Origin: an uncultured Anaeromusa sp.
GTDB taxonomy: Bacteria; Bacillota; Negativicutes; Anaeromusales; Anaeromusaceae
DNA length: 64,000 nucleotides
Direction of reading: 5' to 3'
Assembly (NCBI RefSeq): GCF_963668665.1
Contig: NZ_OY764901.1
Span: forward strand, 424,501 to 488,500
This document shows, piece after piece, positions 28,565 to 37,874 of this stretch. The notes under the pieces are model-generated. The model did no database searches and was not told where the DNA came from. It saw only the letters and a program-made list of their open reading frames with translations. The stretch's first letter is position 1. Each line of letters starts with the position of its first letter. The position numbers and the translations under genes were made by a program.

Positions 28565-28682
28565 TGGAGTACGGTTTTCAACAGGAGTAAAGGGAGTAGA
28601 TGGAGGGTACGACTGAGAAAAGCGAAGATTGAACAAGAGAATCGGAGAATCAGAGGGCACGAATGAGGGTTGCGAGGTATGA
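28565..28682 (+). repeat. Dispersed TTGAACAAGAG repeat, copy 2 (double)
   Basis: Two successive units: AACAGGAGTAAAGGGAGTAG with GGAGGGTACGACTGAG, then TTGAACAAGAGAATCGGAGA with CAGAGGGCACGAATGAGGGT. The second unit closely matches the reverse complement of copy 5 (42211-42297). Confidence 0.75.
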
Positions 28683-28796
28683 GTTTTTTTAACAAGAATA
28701 TAGGCGTACGCAGTGGGCTACGGCGATTAGCAAAAAAGTCCGCACCCCTTAAGGATACGAACTTTTTCAAATCTTTAAAGCTCCCTATAGATGCCG

Positions 28797-28827
28797 AAGG
28801 AGCTGCTAATTAAATTAGCAGCTCCTT
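28797..28827 (-). terminator. Palindromic hairpin, probable terminator of the small acidic protein gene
   Basis: AAGGAGCTGCTAATT and AATTAGCAGCTCCTT are perfect complements with almost no spacer, directly after the 28833 stop. The T-tract is weak on both strands. Confidence 0.5.
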
Positions 28828-28832
28828 TAATC

Positions 28833-29099
28833 TTAAAAGCGATCCAGCTGCTCTAAGCCTGCCCGAATGCGCTCTTTTAAGTCGCTTTCTTCCGTCGCAA
28901 AGCCGGCATCGTCCGGTTGAATATACAGCAAAGAATCACGAATCTCATCCAGCAAATCATAGGCGCTTTCGTGCAAAAGAAGCTCGCCTTCATGCTCCGT
29001 CAAATACAAATCAAAGTCTTCCGCAAATGCTTCCAGCTCCATTTCACCCTCGACATAGCGGTGGCACAGCGCCAGTAATTGTCTTAACTCGTCGTTCAT
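28833..29099 (-). CDS. Small acidic protein, unknown function
   Basis: 88 residues, start ATG 29099 behind GAGGAGGG; the longer frame has no site. Strongly acidic and predicted all-helical (MNDELRQLLALCHRYVEGEM, LYLTEHEGELLLHESAYDLL). The overall look is that of small immunity-like or regulatory helical proteins, without a motif to prove it. Monocistronic: a terminator-like hairpin follows and about 200 bp separate it from the upstream gene. Confidence 0.7.
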   Translation of the reverse strand: MNDELRQLLALCHRYVEGEMELEAFAEDFDLYLTEHEGELLLHESAYDLLDEIRDSLLYIQPDDAGFATEESDLKERIRAGLEQLDRF

Positions 29100-29307
29100 A
29101 CTCACCCTCCTCAATGCATTATCATACAGAGAAGACACGCAAAAAGGAAGGGCCTCCAGGTACGCTCTACCGCCGACAAAGACCGAATTTCAAGGTATCA
29201 AGAAAATAGCTTCACCGGAGAGAATACCGCTCTGCGGCGCGCTCTCGCACAAGCATTTTCTAACTCCTGGGAAGTTGCAAAAAGAATTTTTTCCGTATTT
29301 CGGTTAA

Positions 29308-30792
29308 TCAGTGATTCCGCAAGGCTGCCACTACCGTTTCCAGCACTTTCAGACGCGCATAATTTTTAGAATTGGCTTCCACCAACGTCCAGGGCGCCTT
29401 GACCGTACTGGTGCGAAACAACATTTCATCCACCGCTTGACGGTAGGCCTGCCACTTCTCCCGGTTGCGCCAGTCCTCCGGCGTAATCTTCCATTGCTTA
29501 TAGGAGTTGTCCTGCCGCTCTTGAAAGCGTTGTAGTTGCTCCTCCTGGTCAATATGCAGCCAAAACTTAATCAATACGCCGCCTGCCAAGGCCAATTGCT
29601 CTTCCATTTCGTTGATTTCATGATAGGCGCGCTTCCATTCCTCCTGCTGACAAAATCCTTCCACACGCTCCACCAACACCCGTCCGTACCAAGAGCGGTC
29701 AAAAATGGCGATTTCTCCCGCCCGCGGAAATTCTCGCCAAAAACGCCAGAGGTAATGATGCCGCCGTTCCAGATCATTGGGCGCGCCAATGGGAACCACG
29801 CCATAACCTCGTGGATCCAGCTTCTGCGTCAGCCTCCGAATGCAGCCGCCCTTGCCGGCAGCATCCCATCCCTCAAAAACAATCACCGTTGGCACATGCT
29901 TGGCAAACAGCGAATACTGCAATATCCGCAGTTCTTCTTGCAGAGCATTCGTGCGTTTTTTATATTCCCCTTCCGACACCTGCAGCGTCAAATCCGCCTT
30001 ATCTAAAATGGAAGTATCCAAATCATGCATCACTGCAGCATCTTGGCGCTCAGGCGGCTCCAAAACAACAGCCTGCCGCCGCGGCTTTTGCAGCGCCGCC
30101 TCCAAGGCTCCCACTACTTGATTATATATTTTCAAAGCCGCAAAACGCTGGTCTTCCGCCTCTACCAAGGTCCACGGAGCATGGGAAAAATCGGTTTTCT
30201 CCAGCATCTCTTCAATGGCCACGCCCAGCTCGTCATAATGGGCATGCTGCCAATGATCCGATTCATGGAGCCTCCAAAGATTGGCGTCGTTTTTTCCCAT
30301 ATTTTTAAAACGTTTTTTCTGTTCGCCTTTACTAATATGAAGAAAAAATTTAAGCACCAACGTTCCGTGGTCGGCAATCTGCTTTTCAAAGGAATTGATT
30401 TGCTGGTAGCCCTGCTGCCAATGATGACGGTTGCCCTCATCCACCACGCGATCCGTCAAAACCGCCCGATACCAAGAGCGGTCAAAAATAGCAATACGCC
30501 CGTCCGCGGGGAGACGCACCCAATAACGACGCAAAAAAGGCCGGGCTTTTTCTTCCAAAGTTGGTTCATCCATAGCAAAGACGCTAAAGCCGCGCGGATC
30601 CAACGCCTGCAGCAATTCATTAATCAAGCGTCCCTTGCCGGAAGCGCTCCAGCCTTCAAAAACAATCACTACAGGCAATTCTTGGTCCTTGGCCTGCCGC
30701 TGCAGTTCCCCCAGACGCAAGCGCAACTCGGCCATTTTTTCGTTATAGACGTCTTTGGCTATTTTTTTGCTCAAATCCAATTTCTCCAGCAT
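29308..30792 (-). CDS. pap: Two-domain polyphosphate:AMP phosphotransferase (PPK2 class II)
   Basis: 494 residues made of two tandem PPK2 domains, about 1-240 and 260-494. Each has a P-loop: VFEGWSASGKGRLINE in the first and VFEGWDAAGKGGCIRRL in the second, plus IFDRSWYxRVL lids. Class II enzymes of this length phosphorylate AMP to ADP with polyphosphate. The first P-loop reads SASGKG, the divergent half seen in Pap proteins, while the second is the canonical catalytic form. AGGAGG precedes the ATG. Confidence 0.93.
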   Translation of the reverse strand: MLEKLDLSKKIAKDVYNEKMAELRLRLGELQRQAKDQELPVVIVFEGWSASGKGRLINELLQALDPRGFSVFAMDEPTLEEKARPFLRRYWVRLPADGRIAIFDRSWYRAVLTDRVVDEGNRHHWQQGYQQINSFEKQIADHGTLVLKFFLHISKGEQKKRFKNMGKNDANLWRLHESDHWQHAHYDELGVAIEEMLEKTDFSHAPWTLVEAEDQRFAALKIYNQVVGALEAALQKPRRQAVVLEPPERQDAAVMHDLDTSILDKADLTLQVSEGEYKKRTNALQEELRILQYSLFAKHVPTVIVFEGWDAAGKGGCIRRLTQKLDPRGYGVVPIGAPNDLERRHHYLWRFWREFPRAGEIAIFDRSWYGRVLVERVEGFCQQEEWKRAYHEINEMEEQLALAGGVLIKFWLHIDQEEQLQRFQERQDNSYKQWKITPEDWRNREKWQAYRQAVDEMLFRTSTVKAPWTLVEANSKNYARLKVLETVVAALRNH

Positions 30793-30880
30793 GCCGTCCC
30801 TCCTGCTCTTTCTGCTATTCTACATAATTTCTTCTATTCGCTTTCACCCTGCAAAGACCTGCCTTATTTCCCCAAAATCA

Positions 30881-33439
30881 TTACCTCTTCCGTTCGGCCG
30901 CTCTCTGCCTCCAGCTCCACCAGCGACGCAATAGACCGGAAAAGCCAACACTGATCACGCCAGCAGACAGACAAAGCAGCAAATCACTGACATGGACCGG
31001 CACAAAGCGAAACATTTCCTGCAACGCCGGCGTAAAAAGCACCATCCCCAGCAACAGCAGCGTACCGACCACCATCCACCCTAACGTGCTGTTCCGTCCA
31101 TGTGTTTCCAGCAGTCGCCCCTGTAAAGAGCGATTGCTGAAAATCAAAGCCAAGTTGCAAAACACCAACGCTATAAACGTCAATGTTCGGGCCTCTCCTA
31201 CATCGCGTCCCAGCCATAAAATGACTTGAAAAAGCCCTAACAGCGAAAGCAGTACCCCCGCTCCCTGCAGCAGTCCGCTGCCTAGCATATCCTTGTTGAG
31301 CAAAGAAGCCTCCGCCGCCCGGGGCGGCCGCTGCATCACATTGTCCTCTGACGCTTCCGCTTCAAAAACGATGGCGCAAGCCGGGTCAATAATCATCTCC
31401 AAAAAAGCCACATGAGCCGGAAAAAGCACCGAAGTTCCTTCCAAAAACAGCGGGGCCAAAGATAAGCCCGCTATAGGCACATGAATGGCTAAAATATAGA
31501 TCATGGCTTTGCACAGATTATCGAAAATACGACGTCCCATGGCTACAGCGCCGACAATGGACGTAAAATTATCATCTAACAGCACTAATGAGGCCGCCTC
31601 CCGCGCCACATCCGTCCCCCGCCCGCCCATAGCCACACCGATATGCGCAGCCTTTAGAGCCGGCGCGTCATTCACTCCGTCGCCGGTCATCGCCACCACT
31701 TCACCGCTAGCCTGCAGCGCCCGGACCAAGCGCAGCTTTTGCTCCGGGACTAAGCGTGCAAAGACTTGCGTCCGCCGCACCGCCGCCGCCAACTCCGCCT
31801 CGTCCATAGCAGCCACTTGCGCACCGTTAAGCACCTCCGGGTTCTCCGCCAGCCCTGCCTGCAAAGCAATGTTTCTGGCAGTTCCCGCATAATCGCCAGT
31901 CATCATAATGACCCGCACGCCAGCCTGCCGACATTGTGCCACCGCCTCCGGGACGCCTGGACGGAGAGGATCGTGCAAACCGACCAGCCCTACAAAAGTC
32001 AAAGGAAAGCTTTTGGCCAGCTCCGGCAGTTCTTGCTCTTTCCAAAAAACTTTCGCTACCGCCAGCAGGCGCATGCCGCCAGCAGCCATACTTTCCGCTG
32101 CCTCCTGAATTTCTCTGCGCTCATCTTCCGTCAACGAACACGCCGCCAGCACCGCTTCGGGAGCGCCCTTACAAGCTACCACCTGCCGCCCGGCATCATC
32201 CAGCCAAACCTGCGTTACCGCCAAAAACTCCGCTGTCAACGGATACTCCCGGCAAAGTTCCCAATTTTCGTGCCAGTGTTCTGTCGCCGGCAGCCACTTC
32301 TCACCCAAGCGGCGAAACGCCAGTTCCATTGGATCTACCGGGTCCCGCCGACTTGCCAAAACACCGTATTCTACGGCTTCGTGTACAGCTTCCGGCAGCG
32401 GCTGGGTTTCATCTTTCAACGCATGCACAGCCCCTGCGGCAAACACGGCTTGCACAGACATGCGGTTTTGCGTCAGCGTCCCGGTCTTATCTACGCAAAG
32501 AACCGTAGCTGAACCCAGCGTTTCGATAGCGGCCATCCTTCTGGCCAGAACCTGCCGTTTAGACATGCGCCACGCGCCAAAAGCAAGGAACACCGTCATC
32601 ACTACCGGAAATTCCTCCGGCAGCATCGCCATGGCCAAAGTAATACCCGCTAAAATGCCCCGCAGCCATTCATCCCAGAAGAAGCCAAAGGCCAGCACCA
32701 TGACCAAGCATAGGGAAATCCCGACAAAGCTCAGCACTACCACAAGACGGGCGACCTCACGCTCCAAAGGCGTTTTAGCTTCCGCCACCTCCTGCAGAGA
32801 CTGACCAATGCGCCCCATCTCAGAACGCCCGCCTGTCGCCAAAATCTCCAGCGCGCCTCGTCCTTGAATAACCAGCGTACCTGCATACGCGCAAGACTGC
32901 TGCTCTTCGGCCGCGCAAGGATCTCCGTCCGCCTCAATCCAGGGCTGCTTATCTACCGGTACGGCTTCGCCGGTAAGCAAACTTTCATCAATAAGCAAAT
33001 GCGTCGCCGCCAGCAGTTTACCGTCAGCCGGCACACGGTCTCCTTCGGTCAACAACACCACATCGCCGCGCACCACCTCCCGCCCGGCAATTCGCACAGC
33101 CTGACCGTCGCGCAGCACCAGCGCCCGCGGGCTCGATAGATCACGCAGCCGCCCCAAGGCGCGTTCCGTCCGCCGCTCCTGATGCAGCGTAATCCCCATC
33201 ACTAACGCCACAAACCCCAACAGCAGCATCGCTTCGCGAGAATCGCCCAAACATAAGTAAATCAAGCCGCCGCCTAGGAGCATTAAGAACATCGGCTGCT
33301 TAACGACCTCAAAAGCAATCGCTCCCAAAGTCCGCTCCCGTTCCGCCGGCAACTCATTGGCGCCCTCTGCCGCCAGACGCTTCGCCGCTTCTGCCGTAGT
33401 CAAGCCGTATCCTTCTACTTCGTTCCAGGCGTCTCGCAT
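30881..33439 (-). CDS. Cation-transporting P-type ATPase (P2 type)
   Basis: 852 residues, full length. Seen: actuator motif LTGEAVPV, phosphorylation site VLCVDKTGTLTQN, nucleotide-domain KGAPEAVL, hinge MTGDGVNDAPALKAAHIGVAM, and about ten membrane segments. The M4 motif is PEEFPV rather than the PEGLPA of typical Ca2+ pumps, so the ion is uncertain (Ca2+, Mn2+ or another divalent cation). The N-terminal cation ATPase domain is present (GLTTAEAAKRLAAEGANEL). Confidence 0.92.
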   Translation of the reverse strand: MRDAWNEVEGYGLTTAEAAKRLAAEGANELPAERERTLGAIAFEVVKQPMFLMLLGGGLIYLCLGDSREAMLLLGFVALVMGITLHQERRTERALGRLRDLSSPRALVLRDGQAVRIAGREVVRGDVVLLTEGDRVPADGKLLAATHLLIDESLLTGEAVPVDKQPWIEADGDPCAAEEQQSCAYAGTLVIQGRGALEILATGGRSEMGRIGQSLQEVAEAKTPLEREVARLVVVLSFVGISLCLVMVLAFGFFWDEWLRGILAGITLAMAMLPEEFPVVMTVFLAFGAWRMSKRQVLARRMAAIETLGSATVLCVDKTGTLTQNRMSVQAVFAAGAVHALKDETQPLPEAVHEAVEYGVLASRRDPVDPMELAFRRLGEKWLPATEHWHENWELCREYPLTAEFLAVTQVWLDDAGRQVVACKGAPEAVLAACSLTEDERREIQEAAESMAAGGMRLLAVAKVFWKEQELPELAKSFPLTFVGLVGLHDPLRPGVPEAVAQCRQAGVRVIMMTGDYAGTARNIALQAGLAENPEVLNGAQVAAMDEAELAAAVRRTQVFARLVPEQKLRLVRALQASGEVVAMTGDGVNDAPALKAAHIGVAMGGRGTDVAREAASLVLLDDNFTSIVGAVAMGRRIFDNLCKAMIYILAIHVPIAGLSLAPLFLEGTSVLFPAHVAFLEMIIDPACAIVFEAEASEDNVMQRPPRAAEASLLNKDMLGSGLLQGAGVLLSLLGLFQVILWLGRDVGEARTLTFIALVFCNLALIFSNRSLQGRLLETHGRNSTLGWMVVGTLLLLGMVLFTPALQEMFRFVPVHVSDLLLCLSAGVISVGFSGLLRRWWSWRQRAAERKR

Positions 33440-33520
33440 AAGCCTAGCCCCCTTAGAAAACCGCTCTGTTTCTCTTAAGGCGTAATTTCGCTTTTTACTA
33501 AATAATCCCTTTAAAATTAA

Positions 33521-33577
33521 AGAAGAATACGAAGATTGAACAAGAGTCGCGGGAGGGTTCGACTGAGGGTTACGGAA
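33521..33577 (+). repeat. Dispersed TTGAACAAGAG repeat, copy 3
   Basis: GAAGATTGAACAAGAGTCGC, then GGGAGGGTTCGACTGAGGGT and TACGGA. It lies in the 293-bp gap between the ATPase start and the KDPG aldolase end, where no gene is seen. Confidence 0.8.
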
Positions 33578-33688
33578 TTTAACAGTATGCCGCCGTTTAT
33601 ACAGAGGCTCCTAGCCCTTAAAAACCTTTTCGCGTCTTTCGTATGTTTCGTGGTTCGTTATCAACGTCCCTTCAATGTATTATTCAAC

Positions 33689-33721
33689 AAAAAAGACGGT
33701 AAGCTTTCGCTCGCCGCCTTT
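33689..33721 (-). terminator. Terminator after the KDPG aldolase gene
   Basis: Minus strand: AAAGGCGG-CGAGC-GAAA-GCTTA-CCGTCTTT followed by TTT. A stable stem with a GAAA tetraloop. Confidence 0.75.
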
Positions 33722-33732
33722 GGTATATGCTT

Positions 33733-34374
33733 TTAGCCCCGCGCTTCGCGGATGGCTGCCAGGAATTTTTTAGCTGTCGCCGTAATGGCTTCATAATCGC
33801 CGGTTTTTGCGCCGCCAATCAGGCTGCCGCCTGCCCCAACCGCAACCGCTCCGGCCCGAATCCACTCGCCGACATTTTCCACTGACACACCACCCGTAGG
33901 CATCAGCTGCGCCTGCGGCACCGGTCCGTGGAAGGCCTTGATAATCTTGGGTCCAAAAAGCTCGCCCGGGAAAATCTTGATAATGTCGGCCCCCAGTTCC
34001 AAGGCGCTTACAACATCCTTCAAGGTAGACACGCCAGGCATGACCGGCACGCGATAGCGATTGCACAGACGCACGGTTTCCGCGTTCAAGCTCGGTGTCA
34101 CCACATACTGAGCGCCGCTAAGAATAGCCATGCGAGCTGTTTCCGGGTCCAGCACGCTGCCCACGCCCAGCACCACTTCCCCGTTGCCGTAGACTTTCGC
34201 CAATTCTTCCACCACATGATGCGCCCCGGGAACGGTAAAGGTAATTTCAATACCCACAACCCCGCCGGCAATGCAGGCGTCCGTAATACGCTTCGCTTCT
34301 TCGCCGCTGGCCGCCCGTACAACCGCCACCAAACCGCCTTCGGTTACTCTACGCAGCACTTCTTCTTTTTTCAT
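33733..34374 (-). CDS. kdgA: 2-dehydro-3-deoxy-phosphogluconate (KDPG) aldolase
   Basis: 213 residues, class I TIM-barrel aldolase. The Schiff-base Lys lies in IIKIFPGELFG (about 130), with Glu in IEITFTVPG and the phosphate loop MPTGGVSVENV. It cleaves KDPG to pyruvate and glyceraldehyde-3-phosphate, the last step after KdgK. GAGGT precedes the ATG. First of the ketodeoxygluconate genes on this strand, 75 bp after the LacI regulator. Confidence 0.95.
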   Translation of the reverse strand: MKKEEVLRRVTEGGLVAVVRAASGEEAKRITDACIAGGVVGIEITFTVPGAHHVVEELAKVYGNGEVVLGVGSVLDPETARMAILSGAQYVVTPSLNAETVRLCNRYRVPVMPGVSTLKDVVSALELGADIIKIFPGELFGPKIIKAFHGPVPQAQLMPTGGVSVENVGEWIRAGAVAVGAGGSLIGGAKTGDYEAITATAKKFLAAIREARG

Positions 34375-34448
34375 ACGTATTTCTACCTCATTTCCATTTG
34401 TCTACCGATTCCGTGTATCGTTTTCTAAGCTAAAAGAAAAGGGAGCCG

Positions 34449-35492
34449 CTACAGCTGTGAAGACCCCCGCAAAATTAGTTTGTTCGGCAATTCAAAGATT
34501 TTCGGTTTCGCCTTCCCGCCTCGCTGAATACGCAGCAGCAGCCGTTCCACACTTTTTGCGCCTACATCGTACGAGGGCTGAGCAATCGTCGTAATGCCCG
34601 GCCCCACCAAGCTGGCCCAAGACCAATCGTCAAAGCCGCCGATGCCGACATCCTCCGGAATACGCAGTCCCAGCTCGTTGATCGCGTGCAGCAAACTGAG
34701 CATAGCCACGCCGTTAGCGGTGAAAATAAACTTTTTCTCTTCTCCATTGCGCTGCAGAAAATCACGCACCTGCTCCTTGACCGCTTCAGGCTGTGAAATT
34801 TCCACAGCATATTCCTGCGGCGCTTGTTTCAGCCGCCCGTCGCACATTTGCCGGTACGCCTTGCGCCGATTTAAACGCGGGCCAATATTGCCCACAGGTT
34901 GAGAGAAAAAGCCCACCTTGCCAAATCCTTGTTCAGCTACATACTGCAGCAAGTCCAAGGTAGCTTGAAAGTCGTTGGTTTTAACAACATCAAAAATAGC
35001 CGGTTCAATCGCCCGGTCCACTAAAACCATTGGCACCCGACGATCCGCCATTTCCTGCAGAAATTCATTATTGCTGCAAGTAGTGTTCAAAATCAAACCA
35101 TCCACCTGCTGATCCAGCATGGACAAAATGTATTCCTTTTCCCGCACCGGATCATTATCCATGTTCGCAATCATCACATGATACCCCGCCGCTGCGCAGG
35201 CATCGCCAATGCCCTTAACTAAAATAGAAGAAAAGGGATTGCTGATATCCGCCATGATTACGCCAATCAAACGGCTGCGGCTGGATTTAAGGCTGCGCGC
35301 CAAATTGTTAGGACGATAATTCATTTCTTCAATCACCGCCGCAATGCGCTCCTTCGATTCCGCCGACATAAACTCAAACTTGCCGTTCAAGTATCTGGAT
35401 ATGGTTGTTTTGGAACAACCGGCTCGCAACGCTACATCCGCAATGGTCACATTCGCGCGCACCTTGCCGTTTGCCTTTTCTCTTTCGATCAT
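34449..35492 (-). CDS. LacI-family regulator, probably KdgR
   Basis: 347 residues. HTH and hinge: VTIADVALRAGCSKTTISRYLNG, then NNLARSLKSSRS. The periplasmic-binding-like effector domain starts LIGVIMADISNPFSS. Lying between the KDPG aldolase and KDG kinase genes, it most likely represses them until 2-keto-3-deoxygluconate or a related acid appears. A LacI-type palindrome sits upstream of kdgT. Confidence 0.9.
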   Translation of the reverse strand: MIEREKANGKVRANVTIADVALRAGCSKTTISRYLNGKFEFMSAESKERIAAVIEEMNYRPNNLARSLKSSRSRLIGVIMADISNPFSSILVKGIGDACAAAGYHVMIANMDNDPVREKEYILSMLDQQVDGLILNTTCSNNEFLQEMADRRVPMVLVDRAIEPAIFDVVKTNDFQATLDLLQYVAEQGFGKVGFFSQPVGNIGPRLNRRKAYRQMCDGRLKQAPQEYAVEISQPEAVKEQVRDFLQRNGEEKKFIFTANGVAMLSLLHAINELGLRIPEDVGIGGFDDWSWASLVGPGITTIAQPSYDVGAKSVERLLLRIQRGGKAKPKIFELPNKLILRGSSQL

Positions 35493-35645
35493 GAAACCCT
35501 CAACCCATCTTTAGGAAACCGCCGACACAGCAGTCCTTTAGTAAAATTCAATTATTACATAACGCTATATTGTTTTATTTTACCGCATCGGTTTGTGGGC
35601 TGTCTAGAGAGTCACAATTCATTTCGCTTATATAATAGGAAAGAA

Positions 35646-35684
35646 AAGGGGAGACGCCCTGGCGGGAATCCCCCTTCTCTTTAA
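35646..35684 (-). terminator. Terminator of the kdgT-kdgK transcript
   Basis: Minus strand: GAAGGGG...CGCC/GGCG...CCCCTTTTC forms a long stem overlapping the last kdgK codons. Confidence 0.65.
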
Positions 35685-36652
35685 TCTCCGGCAGCGGCTG
35701 ATAACTGCCTCGACGTCTTTGCCATATAGGACGCAAGACCGTCTCGATCCGGCAAGCCGTCATTATCGCCAGGCGACATGACCGCCAAGGCGCCAATGGC
35801 TGCGCCGCGCCGTACCGCTTCTTGCGGAGCCAGACCTTCCAATAGGCCGCTGACAACTCCCACCGCAAAACCATCTCCAGCGCCAACCGTATCCACCACC
35901 TTCGCCACCGGGAATGCCGGCATATAAAACGCCGTTTCCCCGCCAAAGCTGGCATAGGCTCCTTTGGTTCCCAGTTTAATGACCACCTTTGATACGCCCT
36001 GGCGATGATAAAACGCCGCCATAGCTTCGGGCGTTTCCTGTCCAGTCAATTGCCGCGCTTCGGCAATGCCGGGGAAAACGATATCCGCCTGGAAGGACAG
36101 TTCGTTAATGACCCTCACCATCTCCGCTTTATCCGGCCACAAGCCAGGACGCAGATTCGGATCATACGAAATGGAAACGCCCTGTTTCTTACCCTCTTGC
36201 AAAAGAGCGCCAAGCAGTTCGCGGCAGCCTGCGGACAATGCAGGCGGAATGCCGGTTAAATGCATATGGTTGTATTTTGCCCACTGCACGGTCTGCACTA
36301 AGGACGCATCCATCTTTGAGGCGGCCGAACCGCGCCGCAGGGAGTAAACTTCCGGATCGCCGGCATTCACTTTTTCTTTCCACTGCATACCGGTAAATTC
36401 GCCGGGAAGCAGCCGGATCAAGCTGGTGTCTACACCGTTGTCCTGCAAAAAATGCACGATGCCTCGACCGAACGGATCTTCCCCCGCCTGGCTCAAGTAT
36501 GTTACCGTATGCCCTAGACGCGTCATGCCAATAGAAAAATTGACTTCTGCACCAGCGACAAACCGGCTGAACCGCTCCGCCACATCCAAAGACCCTGTTT
36601 TTTCTGATACAAATAAGGCCATAGCCTCGCCAACGGTCAAAATATTGCTCAT
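35681..36652 (-). CDS. kdgK: 2-keto-3-deoxygluconate kinase
   Basis: 323 residues, PfkB/ribokinase family. The ATP site and catalytic Asp are in VVDTVGAGDGFAVGVVSG (about 255). The N-terminal GEAMALF and AGAEVNFSIGMTRLG are typical of KDG kinases. It makes KDPG for the downstream aldolase. GGGGG precedes the ATG; 35 bp after kdgT. Confidence 0.94.
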   Translation of the reverse strand: MSNILTVGEAMALFVSEKTGSLDVAERFSRFVAGAEVNFSIGMTRLGHTVTYLSQAGEDPFGRGIVHFLQDNGVDTSLIRLLPGEFTGMQWKEKVNAGDPEVYSLRRGSAASKMDASLVQTVQWAKYNHMHLTGIPPALSAGCRELLGALLQEGKKQGVSISYDPNLRPGLWPDKAEMVRVINELSFQADIVFPGIAEARQLTGQETPEAMAAFYHRQGVSKVVIKLGTKGAYASFGGETAFYMPAFPVAKVVDTVGAGDGFAVGVVSGLLEGLAPQEAVRRGAAIGALAVMSPGDNDGLPDRDGLASYMAKTSRQLSAAAGD

Positions 36653-36686
36653 TGTTTTACCCCCATACCCCGGAATCCGTTCCCAT

Positions 36687-37670
36687 CTAAGCCCCTTTAG
36701 CCAAAGAGTCGCTGCCTTCGCTGCTAGAAGCGGAACGTTTGCTCCACCACGCCGTCAACATTGGCACCAGCACGGAGGTGACAATAACCGAAGTTGCCAC
36801 CAACGCCGTCGCAGCCGGAGCTATTGCCGCAAATTCCGGCTTCATCGTAGCGATAATCACAGGATTGGACACGGCCGCCCCAGCGGTGCTGGATGCGGCA
36901 ATGCCGGCTGTGCCGTTGCCGCCGCCGATAAATTTATCCGCCAAGATGAGCGGAATACCAGTAATAATAATAACTACTACGCCAAGACCGAGGCCCAAGA
37001 AGCCAGTTTTGCCGATAACAAACAGGTCAATCGTGTTCCCCAAGGCAAAGGCGAAAAAGGGAATCATCGTCTGCGTTGCCTGACCAAAGAATCCACGCAG
37101 TTCCGTATCTAAATTGCCCAATACAAAGCCAACCAAGAATGGCAGTACTGCGCCAACGAATAGCTGAGGCTCAAAGCTGGCCGCTCCCGAGCTGCCCAGA
37201 ATAATCATGGAAACCAGCGGACCCGATTCAATGGACATCAGCACAAAAGCGCCGGCTTCATCGTCGCTGCCGTACTGTTTCATCAACGCCGCATACAAAC
37301 CGCCGTTGGTCATATCCATGGCCGCTACCAGCGCCAGGGTGGAAAGCCCCGCAAAAAAGCCTTTCGTAATGCCTTCTACCGGCAGCATGTTCACTGCAAT
37401 CATCGCTACAACCCAAGCGACAGCAATTTTCGTCAGAACCAAGGTACCCGATTTGCGCAGCACCGTACCGGTGGCGCGCACGTCAATGCCAGCGCCCATG
37501 CAAAAGAACCAAACCGCCAAAATCGGCACCGTACCGGTAATCAGGCCATTGGTAAAGGAACCAAAATACTTTCCGGCTCCCGGAAAGAACGTATGGCACA
37601 AGGCCCCCAAGAACAAAGGTACCAACATCAGGCCGCCAGGAATTCGATCAACCGCTTGTTTAATTTTCAT
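36687..37670 (-). CDS. kdgT: 2-keto-3-deoxygluconate permease
   Basis: 327 residues, about ten membrane segments, KdgT family. Signature parts are [20 protein letters not shown] at the start and [17 protein letters not shown]. It imports 2-keto-3-deoxygluconate by proton symport. AAGGA precedes the ATG. First gene of the kdgT-kdgK pair, with a probable operator upstream. Confidence 0.95.
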   Translation of the reverse strand: MKIKQAVDRIPGGLMLVPLFLGALCHTFFPGAGKYFGSFTNGLITGTVPILAVWFFCMGAGIDVRATGTVLRKSGTLVLTKIAVAWVVAMIAVNMLPVEGITKGFFAGLSTLALVAAMDMTNGGLYAALMKQYGSDDEAGAFVLMSIESGPLVSMIILGSSGAASFEPQLFVGAVLPFLVGFVLGNLDTELRGFFGQATQTMIPFFAFALGNTIDLFVIGKTGFLGLGLGVVVIIITGIPLILADKFIGGGNGTAGIAASSTAGAAVSNPVIIATMKPEFAAIAPAATALVATSVIVTSVLVPMLTAWWSKRSASSSEGSDSLAKGA

Positions 37671-37718
37671 AAGATTTCATCCTTTCTTAACTCATCTCTC
37701 TGCCAAAAAGGACCTCTT

Positions 37719-37832
37719 AAGTGTACCGTTTTAGTGTACCGGTTTGCAAAGTAAAAAAATAAAAAACGATTGCTTCTTTGTTTTTCAAATACCCCTTTCT
37801 TTTAAAATAAACGGACCTACGAAACCGGTTTC
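37719..37832 (-). promoter_or_regulatory. LacI-type operator and repeated half-sites upstream of kdgT
   Basis: Perfect palindrome GAAACCGGTTTC at 37821-37832, with the central CpG usual for LacI operators. Closer to the gene, AACCGGTACACTAAA and ACGGTACACTTAA repeat a related half-site (37719-37748). Assignment to the adjacent LacI regulator is inferred. Confidence 0.6.
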
Positions 37833-37874
37833 TTAAATTTATATCCCTATTTTAATTGATAAATTCAAATTTGT

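Larger units (their letters stand above)
28485..28832. other. 348-bp intergenic region with repeats and hairpin
   Basis: No gene is supported. It holds the promoter side of the DUF2157 operon, two runs of the dispersed AG-rich repeat (28565-28682) and a near-perfect palindrome at 28797-28827. Confidence 0.6.
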
